64,000 nucleotides of DNA from Adiantum capillus-veneris (GCA_014529385.2 CM043960.1:24900896-24964895); one strand, 5' to 3'; counted from the first letter of the stretch, positions 31,563-44,639 are shown. Numbers and translations are program-made. Notes: a model not told the origin generated them from the letters alone.

Positions 31563-32120
31563 TGTAGCGCGGATGATGTGCCGTGCTCTCTACAGTGGGT
31601 GGTCCTCACTGCAATGTGCGTGACAATCTCACTCAAACAGACTGAAAAGAAGGGAAACAACAGACAACAACTGAGCTCACAAAGACACAACAGCAACCGT
31701 AGACCACAACAAATGACTCGACTATCTCAAAGAACTGATACAGACTCTGGCGTGGCAGCACACTCAGCTCCAGCCCAGGACTCTCAGGTACAATGGGGTG
31801 TCGAGGCTCAGATGTGCAGGGATGGTGAATCAGTGCTCTGTGTATAGACTCACTCTCCTCTCGACAACGATGCTGGACCAGAGGTGAAGAAGATAATCCC
31901 GATGACCAACCACTACTACTCATATGTACCACCATAAAGAGCCACCAACGGCTCATAAATGTCAGCCATGTGGTGACCTGGCCACGATGTCCACTAGACC
32001 AGTCCGTATCTCTGCTGCCACGTGTCACTGCCCAGCCCAGAGAGCCCGTCCAGTGTGAACCAGCCTAGACCAACTGTACTAACTGTGTGTCCTGTGAAAG
32101 TGACACTGTAGCCTGCTACA
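31563..32120 (-). repeat. 5' LTR of copy 2
   Basis: 558 bp, TGTAGCGCGGATG to GCCTGCTACA, the partner of 15618-16175. Confidence 0.85.
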
Positions 32121-32442
32121 ACCAAATGCTTTTAAGTTTAGAGCTTTTCATGTAAACTGCTTTTAGAAGGCCTGGGGCCTTTATATATGAACGATGGGCT
32201 CTCTCTCTGGCATTCTAGAGGGAGCAGATGCAGAGTAGAGCCACTGGTGCTTTACTAAGTTGAAGCAATATAAAGAAATACCGAAAGGGGCGCCATCATT
32301 TGGGTCCAGTGCTCTCTTGGGGTGGAACTCTGCCACTCCATGACTCGCGAGTCGTGCATCTCTTTCACTTCAGTTGTTTTGAAGTGCTTAAAGTTTGTTT
32401 TGTCTGTTCTTTTCCATTGGCACGTGGTGCCCTCCTGTTACA
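32121..32442 (+). repeat. LTR of the 8.2-11.2 kb family, right half
   Basis: Continuation of 15211-15617 after the ACCAA break. It contains AATATAAAG then AATACCGAAAGGGGCGCC at 32266-32294 and ends CCTCCTGTTACA. No target duplication was found around the joined LTR. Confidence 0.75.
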
Positions 32443-32459
32443 TCTTGTGGCAGGCATCA

Positions 32460-33078
32460 TGTAGCTGGGCTACAGTGTCACTGGATAGGCAATTAGTAGT
32501 TACAATTGATCTTGGTTCACCCTTGGGCAGCCATTTGGCTGATGGATCAGGATCGTTGACACTCTAGTTGATCAAAGGCACCTGGTGGAAGATGGAGGAG
32601 TGGTAGACGAGTGCACACCGTATCTAGCCTATCACTTCTCACCACAGCCCAGATATTTGTAGCTGCCTCTCAGAGATATTTCTTAGTACCTATGGATGGG
32701 ATCTAGACAACGTATATATAGCCAGTCTTGTGTGGTCTAGGAGGACGAGTCTTTGGTCTAGAGTCCAGTCATTGTCACAGCACTGTCCTTACATTGTTTG
32801 AGCCTCGACACCCCCATTGTATCTGTTGAGCACTTCGTCTGGAGTTGTGTGTGTTGGCAGTCAGTCTGTAGTTGATACATTGGGAGCAGCTGGGCTCATA
32901 TTGAGTTTGGGGTCTATCTTGTTGTGTCTACTTCTAGTTCATTTTCTTGCTGTATATCATTTCAGTTATGCCACCATGTCTTTCAATTGTCTTGTTGTGT
33001 GCCATGGAGTCAGATTTCTGTGTATATTGCATTGAGAAGCACCCACATTAGAGAGCACGACATAGTTTTCCTGCTACA
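32460..33078 (+). repeat. Solo LTR of the gag-only family, opposite orientation
   Basis: The sequence starts TGTAGC and ends CTGCTACA. Its 3' end is the reverse complement of the family LTR start ('agcacccacattagagagcacgaca'), and 'cctcgacacccccattgta' is the complement of the family's central block. Diverged from the other copies. No matching flanking duplication. Confidence 0.65.
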
Positions 33079-35589
33079 TTCTCCCTAATGAAGAGAATGA
33101 GCAAATAATTGACTACTTTTGCTGTTTTTTGGCAACTGTGCGAAGCACCTCTGTTGATTGTTGCTTACCAACCTGTGCTCTAATATCACTATGTAGAGTG
33201 TAGAAGTCATGGGGAAAGGAACAAAACAAAACTAGTCACACATACAGACCTCACTTCAAAAACCACAAAAGTGATGCAAACACATCTAGCCTAACTTTTT
33301 TTTTTTGTGACAACTACCAAGCACCATAGACACAACGTGGAAAAACACTTACGGCTCTACTTCTGGTTGACCAACCAGCAGAGAAGGGAGAAATTCCAAC
33401 AGCAGGAATGCCCTCTGGAAGTAATAATAGATTGTTAAATCCTAAGATGTCACAGGTAAAGCAGAAGCAAGGAAGAAAAAAGCAAGCTAACTTTTGATAT
33501 CCATTCTAAATTTGTATACCCGATGCCAATGCTCGTACTATCTCCTGATTTAATTTGGTTACCTGCAGTTCCGCATTCCACTCAGCACTCCATTTATCAG
33601 ACTTTGTGAAGGCAAAAGCCAGTCACACTACAGAACTAGCCTGTTAGAATGCATTTCAGACATTCTTGAAGACAAGGAAGTTACAGATATTCTTGTCGCA
33701 ACAAAACCAGCCTTCCCGATTGCCGTTTCCAGGCCTCCCTTGTGCACACTTGATTTACTAGCTTGAAAATGTCCAAAGGAACCTGCAAAAGGTCAAGCTG
33801 TTACATAAAGAACACTTCAAGATAAATCTGCCCAAGTCCTCACATGTCCACTTTGCAAAAAATATTTAGTACCCACCCCAGTCCCGTTGATCACTGTGTT
33901 TTCTAAACTTGATAGCTTTACCAGAACTAAGTTATAACAAGCACAAGAAATATGAAATTTTTCGGTGTCTGGAAATATAGTAATTATATGTAGACAACAA
34001 CAATACTAAACAGATATATCCATAATGGAGGGTTAGAATGCTAGATACAGGCCACTAAGGAGGTGCATATCTCCATTTAAACCAAACATAACATGTAGCC
34101 TCATCAGGGCAGAAAGATCTGAACTTAAAGAACTATAGGGGTAAAACATTTGCACAAAACATAGTAAATTGTAATTATATGTAGACACACAAAATCAGTA
34201 AACAGGAGTATCCATAATGGAGGGTTAGAATGCTAGATACAGGCCACTGAGGAGTCACATACCTCCACCTAAACTAACCCTTATATGTAGCCTAATCAGG
34301 GCAGAAAGATCTGAACTTAAAGGACTAAAAGGGGTAAAACATTTGCACAAAACACAGATCCACATAGATGCATATATCTTCAAATTAAGAATATTCAGAA
34401 TTGCATTAAGTAGGAGACTATACTTTCCTTTCAATGAAGAGACAAAACTACTACTGCTAACGCAGATGTTACAAAAACTTAATATAAAGTCAAAGTCACA
34501 TCAAATACATTAGACAAAAGTCTGACAACTTGAATCCCAACTTCAAACTCTTACAGCAACAGAAATGCCAATTTGACTCCTAAACCTCAAATCCTTACAG
34601 AAACACATAAGAAATGTGCAATTTGTTAGTACCAATGTGCACCCACAAGTTGACATAGGTTTCACTACTTAAATTCCCACTTATACAACAACATAACAGA
34701 AGAATGAAATCTATTAGTATCTATAAGCAGCCATTAGGTGCAAGGAGCTACAAGAGGTCCTTCGGACCATTTGGGAGCCAAATGAGCACACAAAATTTTG
34801 CTCGACGTGCAACCTACATTTAGAGTTTTGTCAAAGCGGCAATTACTGTAAATTTAAAAGTATGCACTTTTGCCAATTATTCATTACACCCTTGTAACAT
34901 TTTGACAACTGAGCTTAGGAAAGTGTCTGAGGCTTGTCTTGGGTCTCAATTGTATGGGATTTGTGAAGGACTACACCATTTTTAGAGGTTTTGGCTAACT
35001 GATTGTAACTTGTCCACCCAATTGTAAACCCTAATCAAGGAGTGTACGCATCTATAACTTGCAACTCTAATCAAAGTAAGGAATTTTTAAATCTTGTTAA
35101 TGGAGCACCAAAGGACTTTGATGTGAATGGTGCACTCTTTCCAAGGAAAAGGGCTTGAGCCTTGAGGTGATGAGACAAGCTTCATCACATACACTCCAAA
35201 GCTGCTTAGTATGAGCATCTTCACCAAGCTTACCTATGCTTGTAAGATTATCATTTTGCAATAGAAATCTCCATATTTCTCTCTATCTCACATGATGAAG
35301 AATATGTTCTTGATGATGTGATTGATTGCTTAATCTTGTATATTGTTAAGTTGAGTGAGATTTGGATTGAGTAACAAGGGCTTAATTTAAGCTCAAGAGC
35401 AGTGAATCCTTTTAGCAAGATGTGACGTAGAGCTGAAGAGGAGTGACTTGGTGATAAATCACTATAACCTTGTTAGAGTAGAGATACACAAATGCCTTGG
35501 CAAGGAAGAGCTTGCAAGAGAGGGATATGGAAGAAAGAGAGAAAAGGTTGAAGGACGCAACCAGAGTGTGTGAATGTAGAAGCATAGCG
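33079..35589. other. Non-coding stretch with a 191-bp tandem duplication
   Basis: No domain is recognisable on either strand. Two units (33980-34170 and 34171-34363) repeat 'taattatatgtagaca', 'tccataatggagggttagaa' and 'gggcagaaagatctgaactt'. The rest is AT-rich, possibly old LTR or intron-like DNA. Confidence 0.5.
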
Positions 35590-35837
35590 CCTCTCAGTAG
35601 ATATGAGTCATAGCTTTTTGTTCTCCCTTCTCATTTGGAGTTGGGACTTTCCACAGCTAGCTTCATGGTCAACTAACCCCACCTCTGACCAAAAACACAA
35701 GAAAAAAAACAGTTCACTGTTGCTGCTTGCACTCGCCATTGCTGTTGACCCCCTCCCCCCAAAAACCCGGCGCTCTGCCCGCCTCTTCCCGCCCTGCCAC
35801 TGCCCACGCTAAACCCGCCCAGCCTCTGATTGATCAC

Positions 35838-35870
<33 letters not shown>

Positions 35871-37595
35871 AACCACCACCACCACTATGCTGCATTCTCT
35901 TCCTTTCCTATGAAGGAGTTGGCCGGCCATTCTTCACTTTCCAACCCACTTCCTTCACACTCATTCCTTCCTTGTACGTCGTCACAGCAGCAAACACAAA
36001 TGGAAGATTCTCCTCCGCCACAGAGGAACTCGACTGAATCCCCCTCGCCCAACACCGCAGAACCCACCATCCGACTTGCTCTTTCGCCGACACAGCAAGC
36101 GAGCTTAGAGGCCGAGGTGGCGCGCCTTCAGGCCACCTCTTTTATCTGCAACATAATCGGCACCCGACCTAGCAGAGGAGAGGTGTGCCACCTCCTCTAG
36201 GACCGCCTTTTAGTAGAGGCGAGAAAGATCATCAACACATGTTCTGGTTCAAGACACCCACACCCTCCCGAAGGTCGTTCTACTACCTAGGGTGAGTGGT
36301 GGTTGGCTCCGTTAGAACGTGGAATATTTGGGGCTCCCGAATCAGTGCTTCATTTGCAGACTAATGGGCCATCTTGCGAAATCCTGTCCACGGAGGAGGC
36401 CCCGACCCGTGACATAGACCCAGCCTACTAAGGCTACTAGGAGCACAGGCGGGTACCTCATCCAAGACAGGTCCCCAGGCAGAGGAGGACTGGCAACAAG
36501 TTCGTGGCTGTCGTCGCCAAGGACCGACACACGAGTTTGGCACCCTTAGTGGTCGGCTTGCACCAGGTCAGCAGCAATGGGTACCCACAAGAAACTCTTT
36601 CGACCCTCTACAACAAGCAGCAATGGGTACCCACAAGAAACTGTTTCGACCCTCTACAGCAAGATGAGTCACAAATACCTCCTCCACCTCAGCATTTGCT
36701 TCAGTTGATCACCCTGGGATCCCTTTCTTCCAATACACAGCACGACTTGGGAATCACATACTGGCTGCTCGAAGAGAAGCCTGCCCCACGGCAGCAGGTC
36801 ACTGGCACGAGGAGGGTCTCGCAGTTGAGTTCCTGATAGACTTTTGGCAGCATTGGTGGGACAGCAAACAATCGAAGAGAGTCACCATGTTCCAGTGGCT
36901 TGTCGCCTATCGAGCTACTGCAGTGGGGAGTTGGTTGGTCTACAATGGCCACCCATTGGGGGCTGTGCCGCTTGTGACCACCCACTTGAGTCACAGAGGC
37001 ATTGTCTATGGGACAGTCCCAAGGCACAGCAGGTTTGGCTATGGATTCTACGGCTGATGCCAGCCCTGTTGTCAGCTAGTTAGTACACTTGGGGTGTTGC
37101 TGCTTGGTCCACCCTCATGGGCCCACCACTTCATGCTGTCCTCAGCTAGCAGGATGATTGTGATACAGGAGGGCCAGCCTACACTTCAGCCTGCCATAGT
37201 GCTTACGCCTCAGGAGTGGAGCAGTGATAGAGAGAGCTTTGTTGGGAGCTTATCTGCAGCCTTACTCTCTAGTTCATATGGAGAGCCCATTGGTTCCACA
37301 TCTTCGAGGCCCATCCCATCCCACCGGTGGAGACTATACGAGATATATAGCTAGAGCTGATCCATACACTTCGAGGTCAGTTCGAGAGGCTGTAGGGTAG
37401 CTCCAACTGTATACGAGAGCGCCGCGAGGCATTCCTACGGCTTTGGTGACCAGTGCCTTTCTATACCATGGTCCATTTTTTCTTGGGAGAGTCTCCCCTC
37501 ATGCTAATGTAGCCCCCTCTTATCGGGGCAATTTGTAGCCCGATGGGCAACCTTATTAACTAATAGAAGGATCTTTTCTTGGGAAAAAAAAGCCC
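35590..37595 (+). mobile_element. LINE with a large internal deletion
   Basis: The 5' part carries an ORF1 start (MEDSPPPQRNSTESPS near 35999, then SLEAEVARLQATSFICNIIG). From about 36540 the text is ORF2 C-terminus. Positions 36940-37070 encode CAACDHPLESQRHCLWDSPK followed by AQQVWLWILRLM, the zinc-binding domain after LINE RT (C-x2-C...H...C). The element ends in the family 3' UTR and an A run near 37588. Endonuclease and RT are missing. Confidence 0.75.
35839..35868 (+). repeat. 30-bp poly-C tract
   Basis: An uninterrupted run of 30 C in the 5' region of the LINE, reading as polyproline in one frame and followed by ACC repeats (polyhistidine). Likely length-variable. Confidence 0.9.
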
Positions 37596-40500
37596 CACGT
37601 CTAGCCTATTAGAAGATTTGGGACCAACTATGGACTGGTAGCGAAGGGTAGCAATATAGTGCACATGTGTGAGTGAAATATTTTTGTAACATTGAGTGAT
37701 GTCAGCAGAAAAGAGATGGAAGATCTGATTGGAGAGGTTAAGAGTGACCTCAGTGAAGTTCTTAACAAGCAAGAAGGGGTTATACTGTATTTTGAGAAAG
37801 TCCAAACATAATTTTTGTTTCATTGCGCAAACTGATTCAAACTCAGTAAGTATAAGGTCAAGGCATAAAATAATGTCTTTAGTAATGTTGGTAAAGACCC
37901 CGTTCGAGGCATCAGATATCCAACGGAAATCGTGTTTGTGATGTTTATAGGTGGGAAATAAAACAAGTAGTTTGAGTGTCTCAAGAGAATATCCGAATCA
38001 TTATAGTGAATTGACATAATATCGGTAATCTCAATGGGAGATAAGTTAAGCAAAGTAAACTCACCTCTAGATAGACGTAGTGAGCCGCTTTCCAAGTGAG
38101 GTTTTTGCAAATAAGAGTAGGACAATTGGCTGCTCTATCAAAACCAACAACAAACCAATTTTGTGTAAGTTTTTGAAATTTTAAACTGAGGTCATGTGTG
38201 ATCAAGTGTTATGAGTAGATAGCCATTTGTGTGGTAAGAGAGTTACTTTTTGAAAAAAACATTGTTGAACCGATTTGGTTAAGTCCAGTAGGACTATCTT
38301 CTCCAGTCGGAGAGTACTGACTAGGTCAGTCAAGCAGCTAAGTAAAGCTGATAGAGCAAGGTAGGGGTTTTTTGGAAAAATTGGAATGTGATTTAGACCT
38401 TTAGCAAAGATTTTTTTTAACTGCAGGATCATTAATTACTTTGAGATCACAAGTGCAAGCATGCCTCCTTAAATCACCAAAATCTTTGCAAAAAGCATTG
38501 AACTTATCACAAGCACAATCGAGGATAGTATTGTAACATTGAAAGTCATTGTTGTAGACTAAACTTTTAATAGGCCGATGATATGTCCAGCCAATTGAAA
38601 CTTTATCTAACATTTTATGGTTACCAAAAAGTAAATCAAAACACTCACAAAAGATTGACCTGGGAGAAAACCAATCCAAAAGTTCTGTATAATACAAACA
38701 GTGTATATAGATAAAATTTTCCGTAGACGTATTTTTTGAGAGATGCTTCCTTCCACAAGGGCCAAAAATCACATGCAAGGTACAAAGGATTACAAGTCAA
38801 GGAGGTGACAGATGGGTGTATTTCTACCTCTTTCTCTAGTAAAGCTTCAAGACTTTCCTCTATTAAAGTTAGAAGAAGTACTAGGTGTTAGAAACATTGT
38901 GAAAGAGTTATTGGGGGTGGTTAAAGAGTTAGGTCTTTTTAGTGAGGGGGAATCATCATCTTCAATACAAGGCTTGAGTAATCCTGTAATTATTTTTACT
39001 CCTTCATAATTGGCATAGGTGGTGAGATAAGCATAGTTACCCGGAACGTGGAATGGGAACGGCGACGGGATCCCCGCAGAACGGGGGAACGGCTAGGGGT
39101 CCAGAACAGGAACGGCGCGGAACAGGAGGTATAAAAAACACCCAAACAGTGCAATTTTTAGCTCCTTGTGTTTAAATACAAGGAGTATTAGAGTCCTTTG
39201 ACTCTAATACTCACAAAAAACTCGTTTTGAAGACCATTCAACCTTGCTATGACTAGATGATGAGAGAGAGAGAGAGAGACTCAAGAGAGTGAGAGGGAGA
39301 GGGAGAGATTTGAGAGAGTGGGAGGGAGAAGAAGAGAACTTGAAGCCTTGAGCCTTGAGAGAGTGAGTCTTGAGAGGGAGAGATCTTGAGAGTGTGAGAG
39401 GGAGAGAGCTTGAGCCTTGAGAATTAGCTTGTGGAGAGAAAGGGGGAGGGGGGTGCATTTTATGAGTCCTTGAGGCCTTGCACACTTCAAAAAGAAGCCC
39501 AAACATTTACTTCAATTTTTTCAATTTTTGCAAAATTTGTTTGTAGCCGTTGGCCATTCCGGGGGCATTCCGAAACGTTCCGGAACGGCCATTCCAGTTT
39601 GCACTGGACACCCGGAACATCCAAACGTTCCGGGACGTTCCGGAACGTTCGGGAAGGGAACTACCCCCCGAAACGCCGGAACGGGGGCTAGGGGGCGTTC
39701 CCCAGTAACTCTAGAGATAAGTGCCCGGTTCATCTAATTTAGCTCTTTAAGAATATCAAGCATAAGGCCGTGAAAGATGTTAAAAGCAATTTGAGCAATA
39801 ACCAGTGGCTTGGCCTTCCTCCCAACCAAGAGCAAATAAGGGATAAATGAAATTCCACAGGCTTCTCAGGGAAGAGTTGTTCTAAGTGATTGAGAATAAA
39901 CAAAATTGCATGTTCAAACCATATAATACTAGAATCACAGGAAGCCTTAGGGTCCAGAAATTTGCAGGCCCATTTTAGGTATGGCAGGAAAACATTCCAA
40001 GTAGACTCCGTGTAGAAGTCTAGATTGCTCTTGGCGAATTCCATATTACCTTTTGTAAGAATATATAGACTAGCATTAGAAGAACACTTTGTGCTCAACA
40101 AAGTTGAGGCTAAAGGGAGCCTTGATGAGTTCCCCTTTGTCCAAGAACTACCCTCCTTTTAGTACCTTGAGTCTGTAGTCTTGCACAGTGGAAGCAGGGA
40201 GGTTGGCTAGATATACCCATGTTTCACTAAGGATAGGTGCCAAAAAGGCTTTGTTGGGGAGGACCCAAAGCTAATGGTCAACACCAAATGATTCAACTTC
40301 TATTTGTCTGACTGGCAGAAATGAGAAATCTTTGGAAACTTTGGGAACCATCTCTAACAAATTAGAGTCACTGAGGGAGTAAAGATTGTTTTGAAATTCT
40401 TTGACAGCTTCTAAAGTAGCACTGTCTCTGCACAAGATTCCACCAGTTTGTGGGATAGCAGGAGTAGTAGGGGTACTAATAAACGTTGGATTGAGGCCCC

Positions 40501-40900
40501 ATAATCTCTTAAGAAACTTAGACAGCTTCGCCTCTGAAGAAGAGAACTGAGCTAGATCCTGGTTGTATTGTAAAGTAAGTACAGACAATTGGACAATGTA
40601 GTGGGAGATCATAGCTATACCATTCTTACTATCTTTGTCTAGAGTGGCCAAGATTTTGACCTAGACATTAAAAGAGAGCATGTGTAAAATAGAATACTTT
40701 TTGTCAGAAGCCAAGGCCGATTTATAGATAAATTGTGATGCTTCCAAGCTGCTAATACATCTCAAGACAAGGGAAGTTGCCACAAAAAGAGGCTCGGAAT
40801 TTAACTCCACACCTTGGGAGAGTGTTAAGGCCTGTAACAAACGGTTTGAAGAGGTAGAAAGAGATTATTTAGGGTAAGAGATTACAATGCTTTTGGCTTT
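37596..40900 (-). pseudogene. Reverse-transcriptase-like relic, possibly Penelope-like
   Basis: Minus-strand open pieces run in order: 40271-40651, 39739-40101, (MITE), 38401-38778, 38202-38432, 37981-38205 and 37560-37823. I recognise no domain in the first two. The third ends CTCDLKVINDPAVKK, the fourth has FAKGLNHIPI, the fifth NWFVVGFDRAANCPTLICKN and the last LFSADITQCYKNISL. The G-L-N-H-I-P and D-I-T-x-C-Y-x-N-I patterns resemble the N-terminal block and RT motif A of Penelope-like and related RTs. Later RT motifs are cut off by the LINE end at about 37595. Frame breaks are numerous. The assignment is tentative. Confidence 0.45.
39032..39713 (-). mobile_element. hAT-type MITE, copy 1
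   Basis: 682 bp with ends CATAGTTACCCGG and CCCAGTAACTCTA (inverted repeats) and a perfect 8-bp duplication GAGATAAG (39024-39031, 39714-39721), the hAT hallmark. Both ends are packed with GGAACG/CGTTCC motifs, and the middle has CT-rich runs. No transposase. It interrupts the RT-like relic. Confidence 0.9.
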
Positions 40901-43480
40901 TCAAGCAAGAAAGGGCCTAGTTCTAGGGGCATGGATTTTTTTTTGGGGGATGGTCTTTTAGGTCAAGTCTAATCTGTTCTAAAATCCTTTCGAGTCCTGG
41001 ATAACTCTCATACGAGCAGTCATTTATATTGAGTGTTATCCTGAAAGATTATATAAAATCAAGGTTAGTATAGGTGGATAAACCTGCAACCCTAAAACCG
41101 GCAAAGTCAAAAGACTACGATAGCCATGAACAGCAATCCTGAAGTACATTCTAAGAGGGACCGCCTATCACCAACCAATCTAAACAGGAATTATAGACGG
41201 TGGGTCCGACTTAGTTCTATAGTCCAAACGCGTTTCCAAAGCCAGCGTTCGGGTTCTCCCAAAAAACTAGGAGAGCCTTGTGTGTAGGACGTGTGTTTTG
41301 TTGTTTTACTTTAATAAATATACACAAAAGAAAATAAAAGTTCAAAAGACGGCTGGCTTTAAACAAGTGCAAGGGGTAGCACAAAAACAACTCAACCTTT
41401 GAATTATTTTTGTACATAGCTATAAGAATGAGGTCTCATTCCAGTGTTTATATACACGGGGTAATCTGTATAGATTTTTCCATAAAGTGGCAAGCGTCTA
41501 GTACATCGGAAACAGACAACAGCTAAGCCAAAAAATTTCCAAGAAAGGATAGATTCCTCCCTTGCATCCATACAAACAAGACAACAGATATGTTAGCCTT
41601 GAATGCGTTTTACAGGTGTCAATGGACTTTATAAGTTGTTATCCATGTAACTTTTTCAACTTAAAAACTATTGTCCAAACCAATCTTATACTTTGCAAAG
41701 TAAAAGGTGTGTGTTTTTTTTGTTTCTTAAGTTCATTTTATATTTGTAATCCAAAAAGTCATCACTCCTTTCAGATACAAGCGAAAATTTTCTTTAGGTA
41801 TATATAAGGTTATTATATATCCCAATTTTTTAACCATTCAATTCAAATAGATATTTAAATTACATAAAATTTTGATCAGAAGGCCATCACCCCTTCTGAT
41901 CCAAATGTTTTACTCCCAATTTTGTCCCCATAATATTTAGTATCATCCTATCCGTCAATTTGTACAATATTTTGCACATTTTGATTGTATGGATCTTTGA
42001 ATGAGTCCCATTGTACCACAAACCTCAAACAATGTTTATGTACAATCCATTTCACAACTAGTTGAAATAAATGAATCAACACCATGGCCTAGTGTAACCA
42101 TTCCAAGAGAGAAGGGAGATGTAAGCCTTGCAATCCTTTTGTATATGCACCCAAATTTAAAGCATACCATAATAAAAAAAGGCCACTGTTTTGCCTGTAA
42201 AAATCATTAGGACGAGCAAGGTATTAACCTATCTCTTTTTTTAAAGAAAAATCGTGTAGCAACCTTAACTTTCTTAACAGAAAAACAGCAACAAGACAGA
42301 AGTCATGTAACTTCTAAGTAAAACAAAATATTCATTAACTCCAACCGTCAACAGTTCTAAGCACAAAATATACAGTACAATACAGCCCGATTAAAGCATC
42401 AAGCTACCAGTATCAACCTTTTCAGAGCCCAAAAAAAACTGTGGGAGCTTTGAGCAAAAAGCCCCAGGTGCTTTATACCCCAATAATGGCAAAAGAGAAG
42501 TAAAAAACACCTTTTTTACAATTGTAGTACTACTACGAACCCTTTGCAAGATGTTAAACATGTGTAGTGTGGTAAAAAAAACCCAAGAAAACACCTTTTA
42601 TAGTATGCGAAAAAAAACAAAACAAAAAAAGTTGCCAACTGTACGAGAGCCCCCCAGGTAGGGTACTTCTACCCATATACTTAAACGTGATGCCAAAAAC
42701 ATGCTCACAATCAAAAAAAATTAATGTTTATGTTTTGTCAAATACTGTGCAGCTTACCCAAAGTACCCAGCAATGCTAACGCACTATTAAGCACCAAATA
42801 TATGAGCCAGTGCAGAGTAATGATAAAGCATGTTGTAAATCTTAAAAACAGAGCCAGTTTCGGCAGGGTACGAACTTAAGAAGCACCATCATGTTCCACC
42901 AACTCCATAGCCACACAACAAGCAGGCGACCAGAAAGCCCTTAAACCTCTCTTTCACATACACACACAATACGCAAAGACAAGGCTAAGTGAGGGGCATG
43001 CAGCAACCCTCACCTCATTTATATAGTGATAAACCACCAGAGGATGCATTGAGTAAATACCAGCAAGGAGAATCCCATCCCGATCTGCTCATTAACAAGT
43101 CCAAATCTCAAGGCATATGATTATAAGTGGCCGCCATGGTAACTCTCGTAGAGGTAAAGGTGGGAGAGAGGTGGAACACAGAAGTGTCACGTAACACATC
43201 CAACCCTCTGTGTCTGTGGACAAGCTACAGCATGATCAGGGTTCAGTCAGTCCATTCAGTCTAGATTAGAAGTGATCTGGCACTTTTTGTGAGTCTATTC
43301 GTAGACCGTGCATGCCCAATCACTCAGTGTAGATGCATATCCTCTGGTTGCACACAGCATGATCATAAGCATTCCCATCAGAATCCTTCAGGGGAATTTT
43401 CCGGTGCATTTAGCCTATTTTACCTATTTTTGACATTTTTCACTTATTATATTTAAGTGACTTTTGTTGGAAAGTAGGTA
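40901..43480. other. AT-rich non-coding stretch, partly LTR-like
   Basis: No gene is recognised. A block at 41290-41680 is repeated at 46040-46370 (shared 'gttcaaaagacg', 'ataagaatgaggt' and 'agacaacagatatgttag'). Positions 42950-43060 weakly resemble 48290-48420 in the same order. Together this suggests two old copies of a long LTR. Confidence 0.45.
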
Positions 43481-43497
43481 GAGCAAATTGAGTAAGT

Positions 43498-44185
43498 TTG
43501 TTTATAAGAAAACCTAGACTAGCACTAAATAGCAGTAGAGGCAACAGGAGCTCCACGCTCAACAGGCACCTTCTCAGCAGAACCCCCCCAAGAGACCTAG
43601 CGTTTTTGGAGCACAGCCAAGACCTAGCGTTTTCATCACCAGATCAGCCAGCGATTTGCTTTGCAGATTCCGGCAACAGCAGAACCTCAGATCAGCCTAG
43701 CGTTTTGCATATTGCAGAGCAACCGGCGACAACAGCAGAATTTCAGCCCTAGCATTTTTGGTTTGCAGATCAGCCGCGGCATTTTGCAGATTTACCGCGA
43801 CGGAACATCAAGGAACATCAGTGTTTTCAGTTTTCAGCAGTTAGCACCCGCAGATCAAGTCCCGAACCTCGCTGACCTCACCTTCCCGCAGCAGTTCCTC
43901 GCCGCACGGTCAGTTTCCGTTTACAGTTTCAGCCCGGAAAACACAGATTTCAGCATCTGCGTTTTCAGCGCATCGTCGTCGCATCGTCGTCATCGACATA
44001 GAGTCAGAATTCAGCAGATTGAAGATTTGCAGATTTCAGCCCATAGCGTTTTTGGACAGCAGATAAAAGATTGCAGATTTCAGCCCTTAGGTCGGTCTCG
44101 TCATCCCCGTCGTCGTCGTCAACATAGCCTAGACTTGCATCAGTCACATGCATTCAATTTGTACCAGTTTTTGCAATCATAAGTA
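43498..44185 (+). other. Open region made of degenerate 20-25 bp repeats
   Basis: Two overlapping frames (43498-43752 and 43661-44182) are open because the sequence is built of variants of 'cagatttcagccctagcgtttttgg'. The predicted proteins show no domain. It may be an LTR leader or a gene's 5' exon. It ends at the MITE target site. Confidence 0.35.
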
Positions 44186-44193
44186 GACCACTC

Positions 44194-44639
44194 CAGAGTT
44201 ACCGGGGAACGCCCCCTAGCCCCCGTTCCGGCGTTCCGGGGGGCAGTTCCCTTCCCGAACGTTCCGAGACGTCCCGGAACGTTTGACGTTCCGGGTGGCC
44301 AGTGCAAACCGGAACGGCCGTTCCAGAACTCCCCCGGAACATTCCGGAATGCCCCTGGAACGGCCAACGGCTACAAACAAATTTGGCAAAATTTGAAAAA
44401 ATTGAAGTAAATGTTCGGGCTTTGTTTTGAAGTGTGCAAGGCCTCAAGGACTCATAAAATGCACCCCCCTCCCCCTTTCTCTCCACAAGCTAATCCTCAA
44501 GGCTCAAGCTCTCTCCCTCTCACACTCTCAAGATCTCTCCCTCTCAAGACTCACTCTCTCAAGGCTCAAGGCTCAAGGCTTCACGCCTTCAAGCTCTCTT
44601 CCTCTCCCTCCCACTCTCTCAAATCTCTCCCTCTCCCTC

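Larger units (their letters stand above)
15618..32120 (-). mobile_element. Gag-only LTR element, copy 2, enlarged by nested insertions
   Basis: LTRs of 558 bp lie at 15618-16175 and 31563-32120. They are flanked by a perfect ACCAA duplication (15613-15617, 32121-32125). The surrounding LTR reads through once the element is removed. The internal part 16176-16459 (slot) is separated from 27382-31562 (minisatellite, gag-protease, leader) by about 10.9 kb of later or rearranged insertions: a hAT fragment, a chromovirus and another gag-only element. The gag-protease frame is the best preserved of the family. Confidence 0.85.

Noticed and set aside
35727-35998. Polyproline/polyhistidine N-terminal protein
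   Set aside because: The proline run comes from a poly-C tract in the LINE 5' region. The convincing start is the downstream MEDSPPP methionine.
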